Assembly: GCF_047511655.1 (NCBI RefSeq) | Contig: NC_133397.1 | Span: forward strand, 14,843,501-14,907,500 | DNA length: 64,000 nucleotides | Reading direction: 5' to 3' | Origin: Castor canadensis | Taxonomy: Eukaryota; Chordata; Mammalia; Rodentia; Castoridae | In this document: one piece after another, positions 1 to 10,446 of the stretch | How positions within the stretch are numbered: the first letter of the stretch is position 1 | Layout: every line of letters begins with the position of its first letter | The notes under the pieces: model-generated | Seen by the model: the letters and a program-made list of their open reading frames with translations, nothing else | Databases searched by the model: none | What the model was told of the DNA's origin: nothing | Made by a program: the position numbers and the translations under genes

Positions 1-183
1 CTTAGTTAAAGCATGGGCTTTATGCTTCTGGAAGGATATTCCTGTTCATTAAGGCTGTGGGCTTACTAGAATTACTGTCTGTCATTGAGGTATAGGCATG
101 CTGGAGGCATATCTGGATTCTTCAAAACCTGGAGAAATTCACCAAAGTGGAGGGAAAGAAGAAACTGTCATCATATAGGAGGG

Positions 184-191
184 AATCAAAG
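184..191 (+). promoter_or_regulatory. Candidate TCF/LEF site upstream of MSGN1
   Basis: AATCAAAG matches the TCF/LEF core (A/T-A/T-CAAAG). A second match in the opposite orientation, CCTTTGAA, begins near 550, about 55 bases before the TATA-like box. Mouse Msgn1 is a known direct Wnt/beta-catenin target, so these sites are plausible, but the motif is short and occupancy is not shown. Confidence 0.35.
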
Positions 192-505
192 CTCAGAGGG
201 GTTGCTGTGTCCCAAGTCCACACTTCTCCAATAGTATACCCCATGTTCTCTGAGATATCCATGAGGAATGGGTAGGGGGGCTTTGCTCTTCATCAGCAGC
301 CCCCAGCCAGCTCCTCCTTTCTGCAGATGCTTAGATTTGTCTTCTCTGGCTCCTCATTAATGAGTTCCACAGGACAATGCTAAGTCTAGTTATGCAGCCT
401 TAATTGGTTTAGTTACAACCAGATAATTCCTTTTTTCTTCTCATGGAGGCCTTTCTGTGTAAAGACATTTTAGCTGGAAGATGCTAATTATCGATGAGGA
501 AAAAG

Positions 506-513
506 TAACACCT
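506..513 (+). promoter_or_regulatory. Candidate T-box half site upstream of MSGN1
   Basis: TAACACCT differs at one base from the T-box half site TCACACCT and lies about 100 bases upstream of the TATA-like box. Tbx6 and Wnt signalling are known to cooperate at mouse Msgn1. The assignment rests on the motif and position only. Confidence 0.35.
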
Positions 514-605
514 GAAGAGTTCATTCTCCATCTTGTTCCTTGGTTTTTCCTTTGAACTCTCTCCACCCGGCCGTCTTTCCCACTTCATCACTTCTCCCCC
601 ACCAT

Positions 606-613
606 CATAAAAG
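606..613 (+). promoter_or_regulatory. MSGN1: TATA-like box of MSGN1
   Basis: CATAAAAG lies 81 bases upstream of the ATG at 694. This spacing would put the transcription start near 635-640 and give a short 5' UTR of about 55-60 bases. The sequence is seen directly; its use as the core promoter is inferred. Confidence 0.55.
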
Positions 614-693
614 AGAGCTCATCCCTGGCCAGGCGGCAGAACTTTCTTTTTCACTTGCCTAGAAGTTGTTCCTTCCACAGCTGTTTCGGGGAC

Positions 694-1275
694 ATGGACA
701 ACCTACAGGAGACCTTCCTCAGCCTTGAGGATGGCCTGGACTCCTCCAATAGCCCTGGCCTGCTGTCCTCCTGGGACTGGAAAAACAGGGCAAGGCCTTT
801 TGAGCTAAATCAGGCCTCCCCAACTCAAAGCCTTTCCCCGGTTCCATCACTGGAGTCTTATTCTTCTTCTCCCTGTCCAGCTGAAGCTGGGCTGTCCTGT
901 GGGCATGGCGGGACCAGCAATGGGGGCAGCAAAGGCTGTAGCAGCCATGGGTCTGGTGGCCTAGTAGAGGTGGACTACAATATGTTAGCTTTCCAGCCTG
1001 CCTATCTGCAGAGCACCGGTGGCCCCAAGGCCCAGAAGGGCACCAAAGTCAAAATGTCTGTCCAGCGGAGAAGAAAGGCCAGCGAGAGGGAGAAGATGAG
1101 GATGAGGACCTTGGCAGATGCTCTGCACACTCTCCGGAATTATCTGCCACCTGTCTACAGTCAGAGAGGCCAGCCACTCACTAAGATCCAGACCCTCAAG
1201 TACACCATCAAGTACATTGGGGAACTCACAGACCTCCTCAACAGTGCCAGAGACTCCAGAGCCCAGAGTATGTGA
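694..1275 (+). CDS. MSGN1: Mesogenin 1, bHLH transcription factor (complete, single exon)
   Basis: The 193-codon frame encodes mesogenin 1, a nuclear basic helix-loop-helix factor that drives presomitic mesoderm differentiation, binds E-boxes with an E-protein partner and lies downstream of Wnt and Tbx6 (known for the family). Visible in the protein: an N-terminus starting [15 protein letters not shown], a Ser/Pro-rich region, a Gly/Ser-rich stretch near residues 70-90, and a C-terminal bHLH at about residues 125-184. The basic region reads [14 protein letters not shown], the loop carries [10 protein letters not shown], and helix 2 contains [15 protein letters not shown]. The length equals the human protein as I remember it. 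The frame is open upstream to 655 but has no ATG there; the ATG at 694 is the first, with G at -3 and +4. There is no frameshift or internal stop, and the gene is intronless as in other mammals. Confidence 0.97.
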   Translation: MDNLQETFLSLEDGLDSSNSPGLLSSWDWKNRARPFELNQASPTQSLSPVPSLESYSSSPCPAEAGLSCGHGGTSNGGSKGCSSHGSGGLVEVDYNMLAFQPAYLQSTGGPKAQKGTKVKMSVQRRRKASEREKMRMRTLADALHTLRNYLPPVYSQRGQPLTKIQTLKYTIKYIGELTDLLNSARDSRAQSM

Positions 1276-1736
1276 GCTTTGCTCCTCAGGGATCTGACCA
1301 GTTCTAGCCCACTGGCACAAGTAGAGGAGCTTTAAGGACCCCCTCCAAGTATCTTACAGGACAACAGCACAGAGTTACTTGTGACAATCTTCTGACCTGA
1401 GAAGTTCTAAGGGAATCTCATCGCCTGTTGGAACCACCACACTTTACTGCCAGTCAAGCAAAAACTTGTTTCCAGTTTTTCCCAGCATCTCTCCAGAGAT
1501 TCATTCTTTGCAAAGAGACAGATTATTTTGCCCTTCTGTGTCTGTTTAAGGTATTCCAACAAGTCAATGCATTTTAAATGCATTTTTTGATAATGTAAAA
1601 TATGAAAATTAATCTTCTACTGCCATTTTTGGTGTTGAACGCATTATTTCTTAGTTGCTAACTAAGCCAGTGGGACACCTGGATTCTTATTTGGAAAGAT
1701 TTGTGCCAAGTAAGGAGTCAGAGGCCTGTTTTGGGG
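1276..1736 (+). other. MSGN1: MSGN1 3' UTR and immediate downstream DNA
   Basis: AT-rich unique sequence follows the stop codon. I see no canonical AATAAA or ATTAAA here; the most A-rich candidates lie near 1590-1612, so the polyadenylation site cannot be placed. Confidence 0.4.
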
Positions 1737-1806
1737 TGTGTGTGTGTTGTGTGTTTGTGTAGAGGGAGAGAGAAAAAACGAGAGAGAGAGAGAAAGAGAG
1801 AGAGAA
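1737..1806 (+). repeat. TG then GA simple repeat
   Basis: An impure TG run passes into AGAG/GAGA repeats. The short frames over it in both directions are low-complexity artefacts. Confidence 0.85.
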
Positions 1807-2129
1807 ATGGAGACAGACTGACATTCTGCCTTTACTTTTGCTGGGACCAAAATCACTTCAGTGGAGAAGGAATTGGTGTCACAGTAAGTAGAAAGTCCCA
1901 AGCAGCCAGGTTAGGCTAAGGTAAGGCAGAGTGCATATCCTAAAGACCAAAATTTCCTCTGTAAGGCAAGGGAGGGTAGGCTGTGTACTCACACTGTCTG
2001 TATATCGGGAAATGAGGGTACTGGAAGAAGGAGGGGAGGAAGTTACAACACCATGAGGAGGCCTGAAGCAGGGCTCAGAAGGGAGGAGGTCCCGTCTCAG
2101 GTCTGTTGTGAATATGACCTCATTTATCC

Positions 2130-2260
2130 CTCCAGTCGCTCATTTTTCAAATGAAAAGATTAACTCAAAACAAAGAAACACGAAGAACATTTGAGCTCCA
2201 TAGATAATAAGTGATAAGGTACGGATTACAACTCAAGTCTGTAACCCCTCCAAAAGTATT
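2130..2260 (-). repeat. MIR fragment (diverged)
   Basis: The order of motifs resembles a reverse MIR: a threshold-like 'caaatgaaaagatt', then 'aataagtgataaggtacgg', then 'attacaactcaagtctgt'. It is old and diverged. Confidence 0.4.
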
Positions 2261-2879
2261 TCTTCATCCATAATATCCTGCCTTCCTACCCACCTGCCTT
2301 CTTCACCCCACATGTCCTTCTCCACTCCACATGCCCCCAAACACAAATGCACGCCATCCTCAAGGTGCTTATTTTGCAGGGCTAATTTGAATGCATGGAA
2401 CTTTGAACTAAGGAGCTTCTCAAAAAAATTGGGTTTTATCAGGTTGCCTTTTTCTCCTCTCATAACTATTAGTATGTTTTGTCAGTGAATCTTCTGTTTA
2501 TGTCTCCTATTATCTTTTTCTACTTGTGGTTTTTCTTCTGTTTGGTGATGTAAATTACAAAGACAGTTGTGTTTACAACTCCATATATGACTTATACACA
2601 TTTTTCTTTGCTGATACAAAAAATATAGACATAAGTATGATCTCGTATATACGAGATATGTATATATGCAAAGAATCTCTTTAATTCTGCAAATTCTTTT
2701 TAACTTATCAATCTATAGCAACAATTATTTTGAGTTACAAAAACCTGTGATATAAGTACCAGCACACGTTGATTTTATAGCTAAGGAAATTAAAGCCTGA
2801 CTTTTCCAGTCACAGATGTGAAAAGTATAGTGGAAAACAGAGTTTCCAACAATGTGCCCTAGCACAGGTTTTGCACAAT

Positions 2880-3660
2880 TTCTTTAATGAAGCACCTTCT
2901 GAAGGATATTTAAGTTGTTTTCAGAGTTTTATTGTTACCAAAAAATGCTGTAACAAATATCATAGATAGGTAGCTTTATTCACTGGTATTTTAATTAGCC
3001 TGAAAAATTCCCAGAAAGGGAATGTGACTGAATGCTCATTTTTAATCTTAACAAATGCTACTTGATTACTTTCAAAGTTTGTGGTTATTTACATTCTCAC
3101 TAATATCATGTGACAGAATCAATTGTCCTACATTGCCACTGGATATTACCAAACTTAAGAATTTTTAACGGACAGAAACAGTTACACTGTGTTAATTTTA
3201 ATTTTCCTATCTGTTATTTGAAATGGATGTCTGCATTTTATGTGATTGTTATTAATTTTGGTTTATCTTCTATAGTGTGCACTTTATGTTTTTTGTGATT
3301 TTCTGTTAGGTTATCTTCTTGTTTAATTTGGGAGAATTCTTTGTACATTGTTGTAATACTTCTTTACAATCTATCATTTTTATATCCTTTTTATGGTGTC
3401 TTCTATTCATGATTTTGATTGTAGTGTCTTTTGCTCTTTGAAGCTTTCCCTTTTTATATAATCATCTCTCTTTTTTTGTTGACTGACTCATGTGGTTTTT
3501 CCTCTTTGCTTAAGTTTTCCTAGTTTTAAAGTTGTTCAAATGATCTTATTTTTTCAAATATTTTTATTATTTACTATGGGTCATTAATATACCTGTAATT
3601 TACTTTTCTCTATAGTGTGTGAAAGAAATTTAACTTTATTTCTGTTTTTAAAATTGAATT
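2880..3660 (-). mobile_element. Old LINE-1 remnant
   Basis: AT-rich sequence with phrases typical of an antisense LINE-1 3' portion, such as 'agaaagggaatgtgactgaatg', 'gtggttatttacattctcac' and later T-rich runs. It has no open frame longer than 62 codons. Divergence is high and the subfamily cannot be set by eye. Confidence 0.45.
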
Positions 3661-4525
3661 ATATGTGGTAGAACAGAGTTGTTAAAATATCCTACTTATA
3701 CAAAAAAGCTTCTCATATATTGGAGGCTTTTTGTGTGTGTTGGAGAAGAAACCAGAAAACATTGTAGAATATTAAGACTTTCTCCAATGGACCTGTACAC
3801 GTATAGGTGTTTGTGTGGGTACATTCATGTGTATTTGTATGTGTGCATGCATGAACATGCATAGGTGTGTGTTATGTTCTAATGTGTTACGGAAGGAACA
3901 GCAGAAAGGACAGTAATGTGTGGGGGGAACTAGCTGATCTAGAAATCAACTTTTGGGTCAAATGATATTTTCCTTGTCATTTTTAAACAAGTGGGAATTT
4001 GCTTTGATTATTTTCAAGGTCAATTATAAAAATAGTTCAATAGCTTGGGAAAGTTTGGTTGCCCTAGAGACCAAGTAATACAGTTGAATTAAAAGTGTCT
4101 TCACTTTTAAAAAATTCCACAGAGCCAGACTCACCTGTTCTCTGGGCCTGTCCTTTGCCCTTCTGAGAGGCCCTCAGGAGGGTAGGCCTCTGGAAAGCCA
4201 AGAAAAGGTGACAGCTTTCTGGGAGGAGCCTCTGGCCCAGAGCTTTGTCTGTGTCTTCTCTAGACTCTACATGCTGACCAAACTCCATCCAAGACAGGCA
4301 GCAGTACAGGAGCATTGGAGTCCAGCAGCAAACAGTCCCCAGTAAAGCTGCCTCCCTTATAGGGAGCAGAGCTGGAACAGGTCCATGATCCTTCTGGTTA
4401 AATCATGTGACCTGGGCAATGCTCAAGAATAGGAACAAGTTATTTCTGGTGCTTAGATAAAGATTGTAGAACCACAATTCACATGATGTGCTGTGGTCAG
4501 TATTTCCACTAGGGCTGGGCATTAC
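3661..4525. other. Intergenic unique DNA
   Basis: A short TG/TATG-rich patch lies at about 3780-3870. Otherwise I see no repeat, gene or RNA that I can name; the 83-codon minus-strand frame at 4064-4315 matches nothing I recognise. Confidence 0.5.
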
Positions 4526-4529
4526 CCTT

Positions 4530-4645
4530 CCTGTTTTGAGGATAGGGAAACTGAGGTTTAGGGTGTTTAAGCAATGCAAAGTCACATGGTTAGATAGTGG
4601 CACATGGTTGGCTCATTAGCTCTTGGGTGCAGCTTCCATTGCAGA
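4530..4645 (-). repeat. MIR fragment
   Basis: Contains 'gaggatagggaaactgaggttt' followed by 'aagtcacatggttagatagtgg', the order expected of a MIR core read on the opposite strand. Confidence 0.65.
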
Positions 4646-5734
4646 GCTAAAGCTTTTTGCCTGTATCTTGCTGCCTTCTTTTCCAGCTTGCTCTGAGGAT
4701 GTGCACTAGGCTTGGTCATGGGAGAGACTCCTCAGCAAATGCTCACTCCTGGGGCCTTGGACTGCCTTTTTCCTTCCCTCCCTCTGGGGCCCTCATTTCT
4801 TTCACCAAGTGAAGCATTTCGGAAGGGGCTGTTCAGCTTTTCCTCCAAATTATTTCCCTTTGAACCTTGAATGTTTCCTCAGAAATTCCCATCACTTCCT
4901 TTGCTGGCACTTAGAGTTTTTGCTTAATCTACAGAGGAAATCTGGCATCTGTTCATTCATGCTCAATAAAGTGGTCCACAATTCACACTGGGTTGAGGTT
5001 TCTTTGTTCTGCTTGTTGCCTCTATCACATGAGTTAATCAGGAGAGAGGCCAAAGCAGGGTGTGTGTGTGTGTGGGGGGGGTTCCTCCTGCAAATTGACA
5101 AGTTGACGAGTTACTTTTGCATTAAATTTTTTTGTAAAAACAACAAGGGCTGGATGTAGCTCAGCCAGTGCCTTTGAGGGCCTGTTACATGGGCTTAGAA
5201 TGTTATCTGCCTATGCTGAGACTTTGTTTGATTCCCATTTAGACTCTAGGCCACTGGAAAGGGGAATCCCTGCTCCAGCCTGGGCCTTAACCTCTATGGG
5301 CTCAGCTCATGTTGGCTTGGAAAGAACCAGGGATCTGCTGGCTCCTCTTCTTTTGTCCTCCTGCTGGGAAACTGAGAAGGTGTCTGACTTGTACCTCTTA
5401 CAGCTGCCTGGAAGGACTTGATCTTGATATTTTGGTCTCAGAAAGACCCTGAACTCCAAGGAAGAAGAAAGCACACAGGCTTCTGGGAAGGCTGGGGTAA
5501 AGGACAATTATTTGTCTTTTGGGTTTGGAAGCTGTCAACCTTCCCTTCCTTAGTTATGTTCTCCACATGAACTCTACAGACTTTCTCTTCTCTTCATTAA
5601 GTTAAGTGGGGAGACCTGGCAGGGCTGGAGACCTGGGACCGGTGGGGGAGAAGTGTGTTTAGAAAATCCTGTCGTAGCTATTTTCAGCCCAGGAATCCAG
5701 TGTAGCTCTATCATCTGAGGTGCCCAACTCAGAG
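4646..5734. other. Intergenic DNA with a short TG/G run
   Basis: Mostly unique. A TG run followed by a G run lies at about 5059-5081. A weak tRNA-like SINE fragment may start near 5148 (GGGCTGGATGTAGCTCAG). No coding region is recognised. Confidence 0.45.
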
Positions 5735-5875
5735 CCAAGGGCTTTTTGTATGTTTTTCTCCATTAATCTTAATGGTTATCAGGAAGAGATAGCTATCAAG
5801 AGGCCAAGTAACTTCATCCAAGGTCACATAATTGGTGCAAAGTCAAGGAATCTATTTTGGTCTGCTTGACACATG
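5735..5875 (-). repeat. MIR fragment
   Basis: Contains 'ccaagtaacttcatccaagg' followed by 'tcacataattggtgcaaagt', matching the reverse-complemented MIR core. Confidence 0.6.
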
Positions 5876-5899
5876 TCTTTAATGATACTAAGTCTATGT

Positions 5900-6865
5900 G
5901 TCAAAATGAAGCAGTGATGAATGGAACTGGAGAACATCATCTGAAGTGAAATTAGCCAAAGGCTGCATGTTTTCTCTCATATGGAGGATATAGGCCCAAT
6001 AAAAATACAAGCAATCTTATATATACATAAAAATATGTACAGAACATGTATTCAAATGTGGGACTGGTAGAGGAGACAAAGGGAGGAAGAAAAAAGGAAA
6101 GAAAGATAATGAATAATAATGAAGTTCCTAACTTTGTAGGAACAAGACACAAGGAAACATGGTGAAAACTGTTAAACAACACAGGATAGGGGAAAAGGAC
6201 AAGGAAGTGCAGTGGGGGGGAGTTACATTGACTTAAGTACAATGCATGTACTGATATAAAACCAAAACAAAAATCTCAGTGAACATGAACAGATACCTAA
6301 AAACAAAGGACAAGAATGAAAGGAGGTTACTATGGGAGAGGGAAGATGAAAGAAGAAAATAAAGAAAGTGAATATGGTTGATGTATTTTCTATACGAGAA
6401 TGAATACAGAATTTGTAAACCTGTAGAAGGGGCCTGAGATAGAAAGGAGAAAAATGGAGGGGGTGAACCAATTCAAGTTATAATACATATATACATGGGA
6501 ATGTCATAATGAAACTCCCTGTATATAAATATAAATCTTAAACAAACAAAAATGTCTTTTTTAAAAAAAGGAGGACAGGAAGGTAAAGCAGGTCCTATCT
6601 GGTGGTAGTTACCAGTGTGTGTGTGGGGATATATGGACAGGGTATAGATAGGAGGTGAATATGGTAGAAATATTATGTACTCATGTATAAAAATGGAAGA
6701 ATGAGATATGTTGAAACTGTTCCAGGAATGGGAGGAGGGGTGAAAAAGGAAAGTGATGGAGGGGTGAATTTAGCTAAGATATATTGTAAGTACTTTTGTA
6801 AATGTCACAGTATACCCCCAGTACAACAATAATATAATAATAAAAATTTTAAAAATCAATAAGGA
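5900..6865 (+). mobile_element. LINE-1 3' end (older type)
   Basis: The sense strand carries the typical post-ORF2 phrases 'gatgaatggaactggagaac' and 'gcatgttttctctcatatgg', purine-rich 3' UTR sequence, and an A-rich tail with 'ataataataaaaatttt' near 6835. It is 5'-truncated and non-coding. The minus-strand frames of 82 and 96 codons over it are shadows of its purine-rich strand. Confidence 0.75.
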
Positions 6866-7224
6866 GGTCAATCAGATTGTGTGTTGGAGTGGGTGAGCAG
6901 GAAGAAGAGTGCTCTAGATGAAAGGAACAGCAAATATAAATATTTTAGGGAAAAGATTGCTTGATGTGTCCTATCAAAGCAAGGAGACCAGAGAGGTTAT
7001 GACCAGAGGCAATCACAAATCAGGCTACAAATCAGGAATGTTCTGAGGGATGTCCTAAAACAGTCCTGTCTTTAGCTTTCTGGGATGTCAAGACTGCACT
7101 ATCAGACTTGGACTTGCCACTTTGTTTCAGGGAACAGAATTAAATAACATTTTATCTAGAACATCACTTTTATATGTGAAAGATGTGGATGGATCACATT
7201 GGATTTTTGTTCTATCATATTCTT

Positions 7225-7815
7225 TTTTTTTTTTTAGAGGGGGATGGGGCATTGCTGGGGATTTTTTTTATTGTTTTATTATTCATATGTGCATATGTGG
7301 GTCATTTCTCACTCCTGCCCCCACCCCCTCCCTTACCACCCACTCCACCCCCTCCCTCTCCCCCCATCCCCTCAATACCCAGCAGAAACTATTTTGCCCT
7401 TATTTCTAATTTTGTTGAAGAGAGAGTATAAGCAATAATAGGAAGGAACAAGGGTTTTTGCTGGTTGAGATAAGGATAGCTATACAGGGAGTTGACTCAC
7501 ATTAATTTCCTGTGCGTGTGTGTTTACCTTCTAGGTTAATTCTTTTTGATCTCACCTTTTCTCTAGTTCCTGGTCCCCTTTTCCTGTTGGCCTCAGTTGC
7601 TTTTAAGGTATCTGCTTTAGTTTCTCTGCGTTAAGGGCAACAAATGCTAGCTAATTTTTTAGGTGTCTTACCAATCCTCATACCTCCCTTGTGTGCTCTC
7701 GCTTTTATCATGTGCTCAAAGTCCAATCCCATTGTTGTGTTTGCCCTTGATCTAATGTCCACATATGAGGGAGAACATACGATTTTTGGTCTTTTGGGCC
7801 AGGCGAACCTCACTC
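7225..7815 (-). mobile_element. Young LINE-1 3' end with target-site duplication
   Basis: A 5'-truncated LINE-1 3' end inserted in minus orientation: a T-rich tail, then pyrimidine-rich 3' UTR and the end of ORF2. The flanks 7211-7224 and 7816-7829 both read TCTATCATATTCTT, a perfect 14-bp target-site duplication that fixes both ends. The proline-rich frames at 7122-7438 are translations of its C-rich strand. Confidence 0.93.
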
Positions 7816-8204
7816 TCTATCATATTCTTAACACCTATAAGTCATTTAGTGTTTCTCACCACCTTTGGCAAAATTGTTCTATGCCAAGAAAAAAAGTGAG
7901 AAATGGTTACAGTATTCGGTAACTATTTCTGAATAAACGAATGAATAATTGTCAAATCCAAAAATACAGCATTGAACAAAACTAACCTAGAAAAATGTCT
8001 GCATTCAATCTTTCCCACAATACTATGCTCTCATTAGAGCTTTGTATTTGATGTCCAAACAATTTATTAGGCTTACTATAAATGAGAGCATACTTTAAAA
8101 TGTCATACTCTTTATTGCCTCGTAGTGTGGAGCATGAATATTTTTTTCATTCTCGCTAGTTATTTCTCTACACCAGGGTGTTTTTGTTGTTTTAGCAACT
8201 ACAA

Positions 8205-8380
8205 AGCATTTTATACACATAATCCTATTTAATTCTTATATAAATCTTACTACAGGTGAGGCTGAACAGGGATTGCTGTATGCATTTTTACAGAAGAGGA
8301 AATTGAGATTTAGGATGACCAAATACCATAATGATTCAAAAATGGCAGACCTGGCACCGCAACCTGTAAGGCCCTAATTC
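8205..8380 (-). repeat. MIR fragment
   Basis: Starts with 'tatacacataatcctattta' and continues to 'acagaagaggaaattgagat', the reverse-complemented MIR order. Confidence 0.6.
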
Positions 8381-8384
8381 AAAA

Positions 8385-8835
8385 TATCCTAACCTACTCT
8401 ATTTTGTAAAGGACTCCATTTTCTTTGGAAGAAAAGCTGTTTTACAGAAACTGCTTTTGTAAACTCAAGGGGGACCCCACTTTCATCTTGTTGACAACAT
8501 ATTCTGACCACATGATATCATCGAAAAGATTGCAGGTTAACAAATACCTTGGCAAAACACTGGGAAACTGACTACCCCAGCTGTTTCCTGGGATAGTTAG
8601 TTGAACCAAAAAAATCAGCATGTCAGCATGCCAGCAATATCATTCTCCTCCACTTAAAATGCTCATAAGCCCCAGTCCTAACTTCATCCTGGGCTGATAC
8701 TCGTGGCATCTGACCCCTTCCTCCCTTGGAAAGTGAATAAAACTTTGCTTCTGCTTCAATTCCTATTTTTTGGTGAACTCGTTCACACCCCATGCACCGG
8801 CCTCACAAACCACAAACCGGGACCCAACAGAACCC
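8385..8835 (+). mobile_element. Solo LTR, probably class I endogenous retrovirus
   Basis: Features of the 3' half of a gamma-type LTR are present: AATAAA near 8735, followed by 'actttgcttctgcttcaatt', 'ggtgaactcgttcacacccc' and 'aaaccgggacccaacag'. This resembles an R-U5 region. No viral coding sequence follows. The 5' boundary is uncertain. Confidence 0.5.
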
Positions 8836-10060
8836 AAGTGTTTAAATTTCTAATGTGGTTCTTTCTGGCTAACTTAGAGTGTCTCCTGAAGAAATCCAGT
8901 TGTGCCCTAACCTCTGTCCCCAAAGGTAACTTCAACATGTGCTTCATGGTACATTTCTTCAAGGAGGAGTTTGCATTGAGCCTTTTGGAATTTTGTAATC
9001 TAATTAGTATGCACCCAGGCAAAGCAATCAACATCTTCACCTAAGGAAGGGTAGTAGAAATTTGAACTTTGAACAGAGTTTTATTCCTTTTCATAATTGA
9101 AGACTTTGTACACTCAAGACAACTCAACTTCTATTTTTACTGCCTAACTAATTATTTTCTAACAGGGAAAGCAAACATTTATATAATTTAAGTTCCAAAG
9201 ATATAAGCAAATATGAAAAGGTCTTTTATGTTCTGTGGGCAGCTATGAGCTAGGCAGCGGGCTAAGGATTGAAGCACCAGGAAAGAGAGCAACAGGCCAC
9301 AATGATGGCAGGACCAGAAAAGAGCGGCAGGGAGGGAAGTCAGATGCCAGACTTACCCCTGACACTGGGCCTGTGACTATGCTGGATAAAGGGGGTACAG
9401 GATGAGATGCTCACAACTGCTTGAGGGAGACAGACAGAAAAAGAGTTTACAGGAGCCAATGCTCCTTGCAGATGCAGGGAAGGCTTCACACAAAGTGTGG
9501 AGGTTGTCCTGTGGGCACTTGACAGAGCCAAAGGCATCTTCCAATGAGGAAAACATTTCAAAAGCTTGAAGGTCTAGGAAACCTCCAGGGCATGGGGAGA
9601 TCACAGTGGGCTGGTTTTCATGAAGCACAGATGTGGAGGACCAGAGACGTGAATACAGATGAATAACTAAAAGTTTGAGGCTGGGGGCTTGTACATCCTT
9701 CAAGCTATGGGCGGTTGACCCTCAACCTGAGAGAAGCCCCGTCACTCAATAACTCGGTTGGTTCTTGATCAGGGTCTCTATCTAAGCATATAATACAGCA
9801 CACAGCACCTGTGTAATAAGCCACTGAAGTTGTGACCCATATGGCTCAGTTATTAATACTCTTAAGTTTTCTTGCTTTGCTTCTTATACCATACTTCTTC
9901 ACTTGCCCATGAAAGGGAGACCCAGTCTTTAGCATTAGTTCTTAAAAAATTGTTTTTCTTCTTACCTCTGCTTTCTCTGTCTCCCACAATTTTTTCTCAC
10001 ATCTTTTTTCCAAAGTCTGCAAACAATTCTACTTCAGTTCTTTAAAAAACAAAAAATTAA
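8836..10060. other. Intergenic unique DNA
   Basis: No recognised repeat or gene. Overlapping minus-strand frames of 73 and 108 codons (9340-9703) have no recognisable domain and are likely chance. Confidence 0.5.
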
Positions 10061-10062
10061 AA

Positions 10063-10150
10063 CTGTATTTTTTTGTGGTGCTAGGGTTCAAACCCAGGGC
10101 CTTGTACGTGCTAAGTAAGCACTCTATCACTGAGTTGTACCCCAGTCTTC
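10063..10150 (-). mobile_element. tRNA-like SINE
   Basis: In reverse complement this gives a Pol III A-box-like segment and a B-box, the latter visible here as GGTTCAAACCC near 10084, with the A-rich tail as T's at the left end. Confidence 0.8.
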
Positions 10151-10247
10151 TTCCTCAGTTCTATCTGCATGAGGTTTGTCATTCACCCCTGCCCTCTCTC
10201 CTGAAGTGCTTGTCCCTCTTCTGTTCTGTACCACACTTGCACCACTA

Positions 10248-10440
10248 GGCTGCTTCTGCTCCTAAGAAAATAACTGAGACTGGGTAATTCATAAATAATG
10301 GAAATTTATTTCTTTCAGCTCTAGAGGCTGGGAAGTCCAAGATCAAGGCACTTGCATTCAGTGTTTGGTGAGGGTCTTTTTGCTGCTTCCACATTGTGGA
10401 AAGAGAAAGGGTGAAAGGAGTCTAAAATGCAATGTGAATA
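10248..10440 (-). mobile_element. MaLR LTR fragment, minus orientation
   Basis: Contains the reverse MaLR 3' landmarks 'aactgagactgggtaattca', 'gctctagaggctgggaagtc' and 'aagatcaaggcac'. It ends just before a plus-oriented MaLR LTR. Confidence 0.65.
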
Positions 10441-10446
10441 AAGGGT

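Larger units (their letters stand above)
1..605. other. MSGN1 upstream region, unique sequence
   Basis: No interspersed repeat is recognised here, unlike most of the window. It contains the TCF/LEF-like and T-box-like motifs and a perfect 12-bp palindrome, CTCATTAATGAG, at 353-364 that resembles a paired homeodomain site. Freedom from repeats over the 600 bases before a developmental gene is consistent with a conserved promoter and enhancer. Confidence 0.5.

Noticed and set aside
655..693. N-terminal extension of the MSGN1 frame upstream of the ATG
   Set aside because: The extension begins at a TTG codon, not an ATG; the first ATG at 694 matches the conserved mesogenin N-terminus.
985..1320. 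111-codon minus-strand frame over MSGN1
   Set aside because: It is a shadow of the MSGN1 bHLH coding sequence on the other strand.
7122..7438. Proline-rich frames, also at 37933-38238
   Set aside because: They translate the C-rich strand of the LINE-1 3' UTR and recur at other LINE-1 tails.
10063..10150. Possible functional tRNA gene because of A and B boxes
   Set aside because: No cloverleaf with a clear anticodon arm; it has a SINE A-tail and many similar copies in the window.
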